Assembly: GCA_030562195.1 (NCBI GenBank)
Contig: JAUJPP010000002.1
Location: forward strand, 2,542,001-2,606,000
Origin: Nipponacmea schrenckii
Lineage: Eukaryota; Mollusca; Gastropoda; Lottiidae
Direction of reading: 5' to 3'
Length of the DNA stretch: 64,000 bases
Below, piece by piece: positions 48,869 to 61,770 of the stretch (within the stretch, counting starts at the first letter, position 1; each line of letters starts with the position of its first letter). The position numbers were made by a program, and so were the translations under genes. Under the pieces are notes generated by a model. It was not told the DNA's origin and searched no databases. It worked only from the letters and a program-made list of their open reading frames with translations.

Positions 48869-51800
48869 AGGGGGCCTTGGTTCATTTCCGTCCAAATGAC
48901 TAAATGCTTTTTCCATGTCAGTCCCTTCAATCTGCACAATGTCAAAGGGAAACTAGGTTAAAATTCCATAGGTATCATCCCAGCCTTTGTTTGGTCCACA
49001 GTTGTTTGGTTATATCTGCCACTGATTGAAGCATTATAGAGCAGTCAAGATATATGTAGATACAGCAAAGGCTTGAAATAACTCCAGAAATTGGTTAGGA
49101 AATTTCTAATTGCGTGCTGGACATATAAACAGTAACAATGACACGAGATGAAATAATGTCATTTAGAAAGTGGTATCCCACTAACAAAACTATTGTAGTA
49201 CCAATGTCAATATTTTCACTTGAAAAGTTGCAATGAGAAATCAGCACAGACAATGTCATTTTACCATAGATCTACCAGAGACAGAAAAGTTTTTAAGTTT
49301 TTTTTTATTCACCAATCCTATTATGACACACACAAAAAAAACCTATTTCTTGAATTATCTAAATATAACTGCATAATTGAAGTGGTGTAAACAAGGGTTA
49401 ATTATATAAAGGTTAACGTTCGACACAGATCAGAATTAATTAGACCACTAGGTTTCCGCCTACACAATATATTTATCAATAATAACCCAGAGACTTATTT
49501 AAGGAAATTTCTAATCTGAAAGTAATACGAGCACTTCCACACACTCTTTTAAAGGATCATATATCGATGTAATTCACAGCTATATTTAGTTCAAATACTA
49601 ATGAAAATACAACATGAAAAACAATCGTGGTGTTTTAATTCCCTCATTATGAAAATGATCTTTATCCTATCACTTTTAAAATGGTGTCTGATTGCTGATT
49701 TACCAATATTGCAAAACAATGACTTCTATTTACTGGAAAAAATCATACATTATCAGCCATCAATTTATATCAGAAATCAGGCAGAAATATGAAATATAAC
49801 TTCTGCTGCATATCTATATATTCATAACTTCTAATTAAGTTGATTGTTGTTTTATAATCTGTCCAAGATGACCCCATCCCATATTTCAGGGAGGATTTGA
49901 ATTTATCAACAAAGTTAAAAGTTACCATGTACAATAAACCAAGTACAACATTCTAAACTGTCTAAATGATTGATGTCAGGTCTTCCTCTTATAAATATAA
50001 ATAGCAAGTACTTTATTAAGCATAGAACATACATAGTTTACATGTAACATCTGCTAAATATTATAATCATACGCTCTGATTTTGTTTGGAATTTCACATA
50101 AATAAATTAATGCTAATCAACATTATAATAAGGGTTGAGCTAGACTTTTTGGAGAGTGTAGATTACTCTCTCTACCTCAATCTACAGGACACATTCCAAT
50201 GCTCAAACTTAGTTTCATCAAAATCCATCGAAATTTGTGATCACACCAAATCTAAATCTGATGCTTACTGTAGTCTCTGTTGAGATCATAGACAAATTTT
50301 AACGTGTTATTACAAAGAAAAGTGCAATAACTCACAAACAGTTCACTGAAATATCGTTAGATTTGAATTAGTCCAAGATCTCATCAACATAAATGATCAC
50401 ATCAAATTTCATTCAAATCAGATGAAAACTGTAGTCTCTATTGCGTTCACAAGCCATATCATAACAGATTCAGTTTAATTATGAAATTTATAATGTAAAT
50501 CAATTAATAATTTTGATCAATTAGGTACCACAAATGAAGTGAATAATTATAAAAGTGTGTGCTTTTAAAATGACTTAGACCTGTTTAAACATCAGGAAAT
50601 GTTGGAGTATTAAAGTAGATCCTACAGTAGGAGTCCTACTAAAACTACTATGAAACTGTTAGAGGTGTATATAGGTATCAAGGGGTAGAGTGAAAGGTTG
50701 GACCACAAGACACGGCCTGAAGGCTCAGAGGGTGAGAGTAAAGATCAGTCGAGAATTGGGGTGGGGGCACTGGAAAACCCATTGGTTCAAAGATACTAAA
50801 TGGGTACAAAATGTATCTGAATTCCAATAACATATTTCTAAACCTTTTGTCAACATTTGCAAATACCCTAATTTTTGTGCACCTTCTTAAAAATAAATAC
50901 ATAATATAAATATCTTAAAATATATTAATCTATTTCAGGCTTCATACTTTTGTGATACTTTTACTTTTCAACATCTTGATACAAGTGACATTATCAACTT
51001 TGTACTCAATAGGCCATTCAATTGGACTCAGTTTTCCTCCCTCACAAATCTCATTAGAACTTCAGCAATCAAGTGTATAATAGCCCTCTGGAGAGTCCTT
51101 AGTAATCATATCAAAGCGAGACAGAAATCGTTTCAAGTTGGATTTCTCTTACAAAACTTATTTGAATTTCATCGATTAACTTGACAAAATTGGTGACAAA
51201 ATTTTGATAGTAAAACCAATTAAAATCTAACATATTAGAAAGAATCCATTCAACTAGTTTTGGTTTGCAATTTCCTGTTGCTCTTAATTTAAACAGCAAG
51301 TTACGATAAATAAAGAATCACAGCATGAAGACAAAACGTACTTATTGGTACAAAAATATTCTCAAAAAGCAGATTCTACTAACATAAAGCATTGAAAATC
51401 ACAATACAACTCATGAATATAAGCAGGTAAAAATAATCTTTCAATTGTTCAGATGATTTTTTTTTAGCATTTAAGATGGCGACCATATGCAGGATCATTA
51501 CATACAATATACATAATACCTTGTATTTACAACTTAAAACCAAGTACAGTAAAAATTGCAGGCTTAATAAAGTACAACTTAAAGAGAGCATAAAAGAATG
51601 CAACCAGGTACATTCCTGAAATGCTAGACAACATTGTATGTAAGGTAAATGTAAACTTGGTAAGAATGTTATCATAAAAGAATTAAGAAGGCAATGTAAG
51701 AAAGATTATCAGGTCTTATTACAAGATCATAAAATATTCCAGATGTCATTTACAGATTCAATGAAACACATTTTAACTAATACTGTATATATAGTACATT

Positions 51801-52382
51801 CCAAAGGCCTTCATACTAAACACTTTCTTATAAGCTATAAGATATCTAAGAACATAGCAGAGTCTTTAAATTTGTATTTTCCATGAAAAACTTACATGAT
51901 TGTCAAATATGTAAATGTAATTAAATCATTTTAGTCAAAACTATAAATATGATACAAATATTGAAAATCTCTTGTAGGCCTACCACCAAAATGTCAATGA
52001 ATACTGTTTTGAAAATCACGTTCTTCTGCACCTGTTGATGACCCAAAGAGTTAGTATAGATAAAAAGATATTCTTATTATTATTATAAGGACTTCCTTGA
52101 TATGTTGCACTCATTGGAAAGGACCAAAAAATGTATTATATCATATGATTTCAGACAGATCTACTTAAAAGCTTATCAGAACTACAACAAATGTATCCTC
52201 TAGAGAATACTCAAACAATAACCTAAAAATATGGAGAACGAGTTAACCTGAATATTTAGAAGTTCAAATGAGTAAAATAATATTAACCTGCAATGAAGTA
52301 GCAAATCTATCTATTACCTGGTATATTAAAGGGACATTTTAGAGCATTGATTTGCTCCACTACAAGATTTAGTTTGACATCT
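48869..52382. other. non-coding stretch
   Basis: No exon is recognised. A G+C-richer patch at about 50690-50790 is open on the minus strand for 74 codons (PMGFPVPPPQFSTDLYSHPL) but has no good acceptor. AAGATGGCGACCATATG at about 51474 gives a minimal ATG context without follow-up. One GTAGGCCTAC lies at 51974-51983. Confidence 0.35.
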
Positions 52383-52405
52383 GTTGTTCTTGCAATTCCA
52401 CTTCT
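52327..52405. repeat. diverged relative of the 28-kb hairpin
   Basis: TCTGTTGTTCTTGCAATTCC and then ACT (52383-52405) matches the reverse complement of the right arm at 28227-28249 at 20 of 23 positions. Some 55 bases upstream, AAGGGACATTTT recalls the ATGGGACACTAC that lies just before the 28-kb hairpin. No second arm is present here. Confidence 0.45.
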
Positions 52406-52471
52406 AAGCATTTTATGTTGTCCTTCTCATATAGTAATAGTATATACACTTAACTTTTCACTAATTATTAG

Positions 52472-52830
52472 AACCCAGCCATAGGACAAAACATTTGATT
52501 GATGTCATTGCCGATAAAGTTATAAAAAAACATCTTTACAATCCTTCAACTGTTTTACCTGTTATATTTATTCATTTATTAACACTGCATGGAATATCAC
52601 CTTCAGTAAACCACCCCAATTTGCAAAAGCAGCGGATTTGGGGAAGTTCTTTATACGTGCATTCTTTACTTGTGTTTAAAACGATAACAGAGAGATTAAA
52701 TATGTTTAAATTCAACACGCCCAAAATAACTTGGAGGAAATCTGAAGCCATACCTATTGTATACCAATCTAAAAAGATGTATCCTTATTTCAAGGGCAAA
52801 AATATCTTCATGAAATTACATCCATCAAAG
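52472..52830 (+). CDS. candidate internal exon, unknown protein
   Basis: The frame is open from 52465 to beyond 52830. It can start at a fair acceptor (CACTTAACTTTTCACTAATTATTAG, ending at 52471 and given here by its tract and final AG) and ends at a consensus donor, AAAG followed by GTGAGT, at 52830/52831. That gives about 119 codons. Residues include HLLTLHGISPSVNHPNLQKQ, then FKTITERLNMFKFNTPKITW and finally YPYFKGKNIFMKLHPSK. It looks basic, with no membrane segment or repeat, and I recognise no family. Base composition equals the background, so chance is a real alternative; no partner exon was found on this strand nearby. Confidence 0.22.
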
Positions 52831-53696
52831 GTGAGTGTTTGACCACCAAATATATTACATGTGAAAAATATTGTTTTAAATATTGTGAAGACTAGAGTAC
52901 AATTCAAGCAAGATTATTTCAGAATCTTTATCAATCCTTACAACCCCACACAGATACAAACACCTTCCACTTGATTTCCGTCTATACCAGACATGCTCCT
53001 GGGCCTATAATTGTAGCATCAATTTACAGCTGGGTCAACTGCATGGAATAATGAAGAAAGATGACTTTGCAACATTGCTTTTTTTTATCAGAATGGTCAG
53101 TTTACAGCAGTACATAATTTCAGTACATCTTTTGAGCTTGAGCTGCCTTGACTAAGTACTGTACAAACTATTTCTTTTAGCACATAATTCCTGTGAATCT
53201 ACAGATGCATATAAAATCAGATTCAGACTACTATTTATCTCAAATCTAAAGTTTGTAATATTTCTCATAAAACATGCCTGGTGTTTATCTTTTCATACTG
53301 TCTTAAAATAGGTAATTATAAAAATTGTTGACTTGTTAACAAGCATTCACTAAAAATATCTTTCTTCATGCATATTAATATGGCAGAAGATCAAATGCTG
53401 TGAGTGAAAAAATAAATAGCAGTAAAATTGTGAAATGTCAGCAGAAAAATATGAGAAGTAAAGTAAATCTCCCCGATTGCAACATCTATATATTTAATAG
53501 GTTCACCCACTCCATATTCTTTTACTAATCATATCTTTTAATGATATCTGGTGTCATCATTTTAAGCAAGAAGACCATGGGTGTACATTGTACCAATCTG
53601 GTGAAATATATTTCAAAAAGTAAAAGTTTCGCAATATGGAGGGATTAGTTTTCATTGATATCAAGATTGATCAAAATCCTATCATAATTTGGGAAT
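52831..53696. other. non-coding stretch
   Basis: No exon or repeat recognised. Confidence 0.4.
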
Positions 53697-53802
53697 TGAA
53701 TGAAATGAAGTACAATAGCCTACTTAACATCTCCATACTCGGTTCATAAGGACATAAAAATGCCATACAGTGAGCAATGAGGTAAATTTCGCCCAGACAG
53801 GG
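53697..53802 (-). repeat. diverged short interspersed repeat, copy 4
   Basis: GAATGAAATGAAG at the left is the decayed (AAATG)n end. TTCATAAGGACATAAAAATG, CCATACAGTGAGCAATGAGG and AAATTTCGCCCAGACAGGGA align with the copy at 33959-34023. Orientation is the same as in the other copies. Confidence 0.65.
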
Positions 53803-55433
53803 ATATTTGTCACCCGATATTTAAATTCAACTGAAGGAGAATCAGAACATGGAAAATAATTACAAAGCAAGTAGAAACACATATTTAAAGTTGTCATTAA
53901 TCAAGTAAGGCAATATACCTGACCAACCCTGACGCTTGATTATTTGACAAGACTGTACAAAGCTGGCTAATACTATTATTCTCCACTATTAAACCATCTA
54001 ACATCAAACACAATACCACAAGATTAGATGGCCATTTGATATGCTTGTTTGACAATCTTGTCTAAATTAGTTTCACATTATCATATCATTAAATATGAAA
54101 GACTTGATAATCTGATATCACCAGTTGGAAAAATTTATATCTTTAGGAGCGTCTTTGTCTTTAGCATACAGATTTCATGATGAGACACATACCTGGGGCA
54201 GTAGATTTGTGATCAAATTGAATTGAATATAAATGTATATACATATTATCATGCTAAAAATGGTTATTTCTATTTATTCCCACAGACAAAAATACTTAGT
54301 GTCTCAAAAGTCACATAGCATCCATCAATAAATCAGAGGTCTGGACAAAATAATTTAACTGAAGCCATTGTACAGAAACCGAATCAAAGAAATAAATTCA
54401 TAACTAGAAAAAAAATTCTGTCAAAACTTTTATTTCATTCAAGCAACCTCACCCATAATGCGGGCTGGCATGTGCTACACCTTATACCACTCAGTGATTG
54501 GGTTTGTCAACTTTCTAGAAAAGATAATGAAATAACTCACTGAACAGGAAGGAGAAGTAAAAAACAAGAATATTCCAATCCTAAAATTCCCTTCTTTTCT
54601 GTACAGAATGAATCACACATACATGTATATCAATGTGTGAAAATGAATTTCTACCAGAGCAGAACACAACTCAAATTTAAACATTAAACAATTTAGTGTG
54701 TTTAATTTGAAAATAAATATCTATCCCAGCAAAATGCAGAAATCTAATAGCAAAGAAGATCAAATTCAAACACAAATTGTCAATTGTGATTAAAAGGCTA
54801 TCAATAGAGCTGTTAAGTCAATGATGTTTCAAATAAAATCCATGGGAATGTTTCAACAAAGTCAACTGTATATTTGAGACTTTCTCAATGTTAGTTGAAG
54901 GTGTCAAAACCTGAATGAAATTGTAGTTGCGAAAACAACTCTGTTTTTATTTATATTGATTTCGATGTCACCATTACTTCTTAATTGTCTGTCTGTCTGT
55001 CCACTTCCATCTAGTATCACCGCAACAGGAGGTAAACTTCATTTTATTTTATTTCTAAAGAAACACTTAAATGAGAGGAAATATAGATATCCATCCATAA
55101 AATAAATGACAAACTTGATAAAACAGTCATTAATGCTGGCACGATGCATCACTCAATCTATACATAGCGAAAAATGACAAGTCATGATATGTGTATTGTA
55201 CTGTATGGTTTTGTTTTGATGTCTTATAATACCAGGTTTACTTGAAAGACATGAAAATACATACATTCAGCTACATTCAAAGTAAAAGCTACAATGGCAA
55301 ACCTAAACCTGACAAAATTCAGCCTTTTGACACTATTATTACTAAATAACTATAAATTGTATCTAAGGATACAGAGTAGTAACATTTCACGAAAACTCAA
55401 TCAGCCATATTTGGATATGTCTGTAGGAAATAA
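53803..55433. other. non-coding stretch
   Basis: (TGTC)4 lies at 54986-55002. A short frame at about 54440-54540 (HNAGWHVLHLIPLSDWV) follows a TTTCATTCAAG acceptor-like site but stops soon after and has no partner. No gene is called. Confidence 0.35.
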
Positions 55434-55470
55434 GTTGAGTTTTACATCCAACTCTTCTGCATGATATGTC
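55434..55470 (-). repeat. fragment of the short interspersed repeat
   Basis: TTGAGTTTTACATCCAACTC and TTCTGCATGATATG match the left end of the best copy (GGAGTTTTACGTCCTACTC, TTCTGCACCTTATG). The remaining part of the element is absent. Confidence 0.6.
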
Positions 55471-56670
55471 TTAAACCAATGGCTTTGTATCACTATATAT
55501 TTCCTATTGTTACAGGATTTACAATAACCAAGAATTAAGAGATGTACATATATGTACAATTGCATAGGAATCAGATCATTTAGTGTTGCACTATGTATGC
55601 CAGCTATGTTAACAATTCCCAAGACAATTCAGGAAAAAACAATTCAACTTTGTCAACTATGAAATTAACTTGACAACTAAATAGCAAATTACAAACATAC
55701 AAGCATCTGATAAATAGCATGTTAAAATGTTTTGAAATTTATGTTTTATATAACCTTATTAAAGAATTGTGCTTATTCCATAATATATCTTATTTTCATA
55801 TCATCTTAGAAATTTTGTTGTTTTTGACTACATACATGTATGACATGTCAATAAAAAAGGAAAAGAAATGAAATGCCATGGCATTACATTTGACGGGTTT
55901 CATTACAATAAATTCAAATTGATATATTAATATGTCATTGTACTAAAATGATGCATACCAGTGCTTCTAAGTTCATGAACTCATAGAAAAAAAAAAAGGA
56001 ACAAAATATCTGTTAGAATTATTTCAATAGTACATTAGCAGTACTTACATGGTCAAGTGAAAAGCAGTGTTTCTGAACAGATTAAACATATACAAGCAAT
56101 GACATAAAAATGACATACCTTTTTTATACCACTCATTATCTCTTGAAGCCATCAAAAGAAGTTGAAAAAAAAGGTCAATAAATCACTCATAACCACTCCA
56201 AAAATATCTTGCCTCTAACTATGTATAGCACATATACTATCTTTAGCTTGGTATCTGAAAGAAATTAAACTCTAGTCAGGATCTGACAGAAAAAGCTACT
56301 CTCTTGTTGCTAAAAATATATCTGGTAAGAATGTGTATTTGTTTGGTTCAGTTATTTTAACTCCACACTTAGAAAGTAGGTGGCTGGTGTAGATTCCTTG
56401 CAGAACTCATTTTATAATTCCTGTTTCCGTTTGGTAGAGAATTTCTTTAAACAATTTATATTTCACAGAGAATTCAGTCCAAAGTCTATTGCAGTTGTAG
56501 CTTGGAGGCCACTAGATTAACTGGTTCAAGTAACAATTCCAATATCTTTTGGTTTTCACCATGTCAGATTGAACTTTGTATAAACAGTTCCAAATTTTCC
56601 TAAACACTTGTTGTCATTTATGCATACATCCTTGTTTCTACAGAATATCTTAAGAGCTCCTGAGATTAAG
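55471..56670. other. non-coding stretch
   Basis: No exon is recognised. AATGCCATGGCATT at 55872-55885 is a perfect 14-bp palindrome. Confidence 0.4.
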
Positions 56671-57041
56671 ATTATCCATAGAGAACTTATAAGATTGTAT
56701 TTATCCATAAAGAATTTATGAAATTGTATTTTTCCATAGAGAGGTTATCAGATTGTTTTTATCCATAGAGAACTTATCAAATTGTATTATCCATAGATTA
56801 CCTATTTAATTGTATTTATCCAGAGAGAACTTATAAGATCGTAACTTGTAAGATTGTATTTATCCATAAAGAACTTATAAGATTTTATTTATCCATAGGG
56901 AACTAATTAAATTGTATTTATCCATAGAGTAGTTATAAATTTATATATATATCCATATAGAACTTGTAGAAGATTCTATTTTTTCATGGAGAGTTTATTA
57001 TTAAGATTGTATTTATCGAAAAGTTCCTGATATTGTATTTA
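56671..57041. repeat. minisatellite, about 30-bp unit
   Basis: Eleven to twelve imperfect units built on TTATCCATAGAGAACTTATA plus AGATTGTATT. Unit lengths vary from about 27 to 43 bp through small deletions and a partial duplication near 56840 (GATCGTAACTTGTAAGATTG). Many substitutions (CATAAAG, CATAGGG, CAGAGAG) show it is older than the arrays at 15267 and 43344. Confidence 0.92.
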
Positions 57042-59649
57042 TAATGCTACATGTAATTCATGTTCATAAACAGGTAGTATTTTTGCCAAAATAGTATGCT
57101 TATAGTTTCAAAGTTTGCATTCATATTGAAAGTTCCAAAGGTTGCTTTTACGGTAAACTTCCAAATGGCATTCATTTATAAGTTCCTAGTTTAAATCCAA
57201 ATAATAAACGAGAATCACACTTTGAAATAGATGCAATCAATAGCACCACTCCAATATGACAACACCTAGTTTATCCAAAGACTTAGCAAGCAAAACTAGC
57301 CATAAGAAGATATAATGTGGGTCCTAAATAAGAGGGTAGAAGCAATATAATCAATGGTTCAATTGTGTAAAAATCCTGTGTCATCCCTCTCACATCTCGG
57401 TATGTGGATGAAGGAATCCAATTACAGTTAAATATCTGACTAAATAAACCCCACTATTGTTAATCTTCTTTCTTCAAGACATTCTTTTCCAGGTGAGTGA
57501 ACATAGGTATTAATATATAGACTTGAATTACATACAGAGATCACAGACTACTACAATAACAGTATTGTTCAAATACCCAATAAGATGGTGTCCTCGAATA
57601 AACCCTTCATACAAGCTTGTGTCTTCCCATCAATTTAAACACTGACTCATATTCTAAATCAGGGAAGTTTATAAAAACATTTTCTCGGCTTGATATACTC
57701 ATATTAACAAATCCTGGCATCAGTATCAACTCCAAATAAATACATTTAAAAATGTAAATTTTAACTGCTTTAGGAAACTTAAGTGGTACATGCAATTTTA
57801 GTCATTTTGCTAGTTTTTAAAATACAAAAATAGTGTACTAGTTGAAAAACCAACAAATAGTCCAAACATCACAACTTGTATGCAGTTCTGTATGGTCTTT
57901 TGAGAAACACTATAGACATACTATCAATAAGGTGAACACCTAATGAACTGCAGACCTTGAAACTACAGACATGAATATAAGTTTCCTGAATATTTTAGCA
58001 CATGAGATCATGTAAATGCATGCTTAAATAACATGTTTTTGATATTAACACTCTGAAAGATTTTGTATCAACCTATATAAACACAATATACAGTAGACCT
58101 ACAACCACCATAAACACAATTATTTTCATATAGTAAAACTAAGGCCATCCAACTTTAAGATATAGGCAGATATAACACGGTTCCATATTCACAGAGAAAC
58201 AAAAGGCACAACTGAAGTTTGAAACTGAAACAATATCTATGATGTACTGTTATTAATGGCTAAAAGTAAAATGAAACATAGTCCTGATTTGACAGAAAAA
58301 TACCTAGCTAGTAAAGAACAATGTAGCTTTAATGTTCTCCTCGTTTTTCTGTTGTCTCCAAACTTACACAAAGTACAAAACCCCATTGTATTAGCGTACA
58401 CATCATTTCAAATACAAGGTAGAAACTATAGGTGGGGCAGACGCACTTCTATTTCGAGGAAACAGACACAGCATTATTCCACATTTCTTCAGCCAACAAT
58501 CGACCAATTTTATTATCAAATAACATATAGTCTGAGCTCTTGCAAACATTACATATTGGCCGTAAAATAAACCACCTTCACAAATATGGCCTTTGTTGAT
58601 CTCAACAAGCCTTTATCAAAAATAATTGAAACACAATAGATCTATATTGTTTTGAATCCTTTTGATCATATAATTCAACATGTTTTTATCAATTTTTTCT
58701 TGTTTTTATAAACATTGTTTTTATTCACGGATTTATTGTCTTTTACCAAGGACCATTTGTGTGGGAAGCAAAGTCTTTCATACGGTATAAAAACTGCTTA
58801 AAAACAATAAAACCAAATAATGTATAGTACACAAATAGAAATCAGAGTTATAAAGTTAGACTCCTTAATGAAGTTCCTTTGATGATTTACCGAAATTTGG
58901 TAATTAACTAAAGCTGGTATTATGGAAACGAAAAGAGTTTTTGTTGCATATGCATTGAAGTTTGGTGTTGAACTGAGGTAGGTTTTATGGGAAAAAATAG
59001 AGGTATGGACAAAATACCGAAATTAAACCAAAATGTTGGTAGAAATTCAAACCAAAAAGATTCAAATTGCAGAAAATGAAAGGGTGAATTATTTTGAAAA
59101 AGATTTCATTTTACAATGAACCTTGTGAAAAAAATGAACTGAAAACAAAAGGATTCTGTATTAAAGAACATAAGACTATTGTTGTCTCACAAATAACAAG
59201 ATATGGAGGCTTGCAGAAATATAAGGTAATGAAACTTGCAGGTTAAAAAAAACTGATTTTTTTTTTCTTAATTCAAAAGTACCAACAATCGTGGAAATCT
59301 TGAGTAGAGGTTAATGCGTTTCAATGAAATGTTTATGCCAGAAATTCCTCTTCTGCAGACACCTGATATTGTCATTCCTACCTGTCTTTAAATATTCATT
59401 ATGGCTCTATGCATCAGTGAATCCTTGATATTTGGAGTCAGATTTGTGGTCTGAGGTTTAGATGTACATTTGTTGGATTTTTTACTGGTGAAAATGCCAA
59501 AGAAGTTAAGATTCACTGTTTGGTAGGCATATGTTGTTACTACATAGATTGTACAATATAGAGTAGGCCTACTGTAGTAAGATTACACAATTGCGAAAAG
59601 TGCACTAAATAAATGTTGTCTTACATATGACCTCTTTATACTTGTAGCC
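57042..59649. other. non-coding stretch
   Basis: A minus frame at 57607-57795 (62 codons, INFPDLEYESVFKLMGRHKL) and a plus frame of 104 codons at 58256-58570 are open, but neither shows splice support or a family motif. One GTAGGCCTAC lies at 59563-59572. Confidence 0.35.
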
Positions 59650-59722
59650 ATGAAATGAAATTTTGTTACTCATTTCCCTACCATAGATTGGCTAATAAAG
59701 ATGTAAATCTTAGCAGTGTGAG
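59650..59722 (-). repeat. diverged short interspersed repeat, copy 6
   Basis: ATGAAATGAAATTTTGTTAC, then CTACCATAGATTGGCTAATA and AAGATG align loosely with the left 70 bases of the best copy (AAATGAATGGAGTTTTACG, TTATGGGCTAATGAAGACG). It lacks the CTCTTCTGC box, so it is the weakest of the six. Confidence 0.45.
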
Positions 59723-61428
59723 AAGAAAGACTAAACAGCAACTTTTAAACTCATTGCCTATCAGACTTGATTGACAATATAGTCAAATCAACTTCCTTCA
59801 TTTAAAGAATCTTATATGAATAACAGTGGTGTTTCACTATTAAGAAACAAACCCAGAAAAAATGAGGTTGGCCAGACTAATCCACTCTTCATCTAATTTT
59901 ATATGAAAGGATTGCCTGTGAGACCCCTTGACAATTCACTGATGGACAGCGTGACAAATGATATAGGAATGTAAATCGGTTTATAAAGTAAAAATCTTAT
60001 TGGACCATGTTGAATTCAACATTAAAGTCCACTCATTATCACAAGCTTCATCTTGGATTTACATACTTCTGAAAATATCTCCATCCATCATAAGTGACAA
60101 GCTAGGACTTCATCAAAACACATACCATGAAGTTTTTTATATGGACAATTTTCACGGATCAGTGCAATCAGGTCGTTTAGAATAATTGTTGATTCAGCCA
60201 TTTTTAAAAAATGTTTTTCAATGTCTGATTTTCACCATGGCTGTATGTGGCCATTGCACTCCATAAAACAACCATCCAAATGGTAAGAGGATTTTCTAAG
60301 TCTCTATGCTGAATTGATCCCAAGGAAAAATAGAACTTATGTCCACTTCATTTTTAAAAAGTTGCAATTAATATTTTGTAAACAACTCAACATGTGTTCT
60401 TACGACCAATTCATTTTTAAAAAATTAAAATACATTTTTTTGTATATGGACCCAAGATACTTGTCATTGTGTCGCACTAAATTTGGATTTTAAAAGATAG
60501 TTACCTATTTTTTTCTATCAATTATACCTTAGACTAAGAAACTGAAATATTTTAAAAAGCTAATCAAGAACCGTCTTCAGCATTTTGTCGGAATTTCAGT
60601 ATTCGAATTCTTAGAACTATCCGCCTTTGAAAGTAAAGAAATGGACTTTGACATTTCATAAGAATGTGCCATACATTGAAAAGGACAGAAATAGAAAGTA
60701 AGATTCCTAGTTTGAGATATTTTGGATGGAATTAGTCTAATAGTTCTTATCATAAATTTGAATAAAACCTACATCCGATCCATCTGGAAAGTGACTTTAA
60801 GTTCATGACAAGTTGTGTTAATATCCGTTCAAGAAGTGAATATAAATTGACATACATGTTCAGTAAAAAAAAAACAATTTGACATATTGACAAATTGTTT
60901 TTGAATAGTTAAGGTGTATGTTTTATGGTCAATGAAGTGCACTTCATTACATCTTCTATTAAAATGTACTCAATAACGGACATACATTTGCCTCTGAGAA
61001 TCTGGGAATTTGTTTAGCTTAGCTAAAAAAAAAAAAATTTGAGTCTTCAAATCCATGTGTGTACAGAATTATCCAACTCTGCATTAATATACTCCAAAAA
61101 GTGAAAAATCTTCAAAAATTTAGGGATAAGCAACAATATATATTAGGAAATGAAAAAATCCACATTTGCTTACAATAGGAGTTCATTGGCATGCATTTAC
61201 ACTAAAGAACAATTCCACTATGAAGAGGCATCGTCAAAGAATCTCATGATTACCAAATTTTAATATTTATCAAATATGACCAAGAAAGTATTCATCAAAC
61301 ATGTAATTCAGTTGCAAGTGATTTTGAATATATCAATAGAATGCAATGAACATTGTTTAGTATCATGCAAGGTATAGGATAGTATGAGCACTCTATGAAG
61401 TCTTGAGCCAGATAAATCTGGGATAAGT
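59723..61428. other. non-coding stretch
   Basis: No exon is recognised. A hairpin pairs AAAAACAATTTG (60870-60881) with CAAATTGTTTTT (60891-60902) around nine bases, and a perfect 18-bp palindrome follows at 60931-60948. Confidence 0.4.
60870..60948. repeat. hairpin followed by a perfect palindrome
   Basis: A 12-bp perfect stem with a 9-base loop (60870-60902) lies 28 bases before AATGAAGTGCACTTCATT (60931-60948), which equals its own reverse complement. Both features are directly visible; a shared function is only a guess. Confidence 0.65.
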
Positions 61429-61770
61429 CCTTCCCAGTTCCTCCCACTTGATATTCAGCTGGGATATAGAAACTTAAGATTAGGGCCAGACTTTAAATGT
61501 CCATACAAAGCTGAGACATTAATAAGTCCATCAGGACATTTCTGGATATTCTACAATAAAACATTAAATAAATTAGGGACATCATTGAATATTTGGCAAC
61601 ATCTTCATAATGGTTCAGCTTTACATAGATATAAAGTTATAGGGCTTAAGTGATTGTGAAAATTAGCTACGCAAAAAAGGATTAACTTCGATCAAAATTT
61701 ACAATTATTTCCGGCCTTAAAGACAGTTCCAATATCTCATCTGGATATCACTTTGGAGGAACTGGGAAGG
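61429..61770. mobile_element. inverted-repeat (MITE-like) element
   Basis: CCTTCCCAGTTCCTCC at 61429-61444 has its exact reverse complement GGAGGAACTGGGAAGG at 61755-61770. The arms stay similar over 39 bp (61429-61467 against 61732-61770, 33 of 39 matching). Weaker similarity seems to extend outside, GAGCCAGATAAATC at 61404 against the complement of CTATCTGTCAGGC near 61782. The interior of about 265 bp has no open frame. It is best read as an old non-autonomous foldback element. No clear target duplication is visible. Confidence 0.65.
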
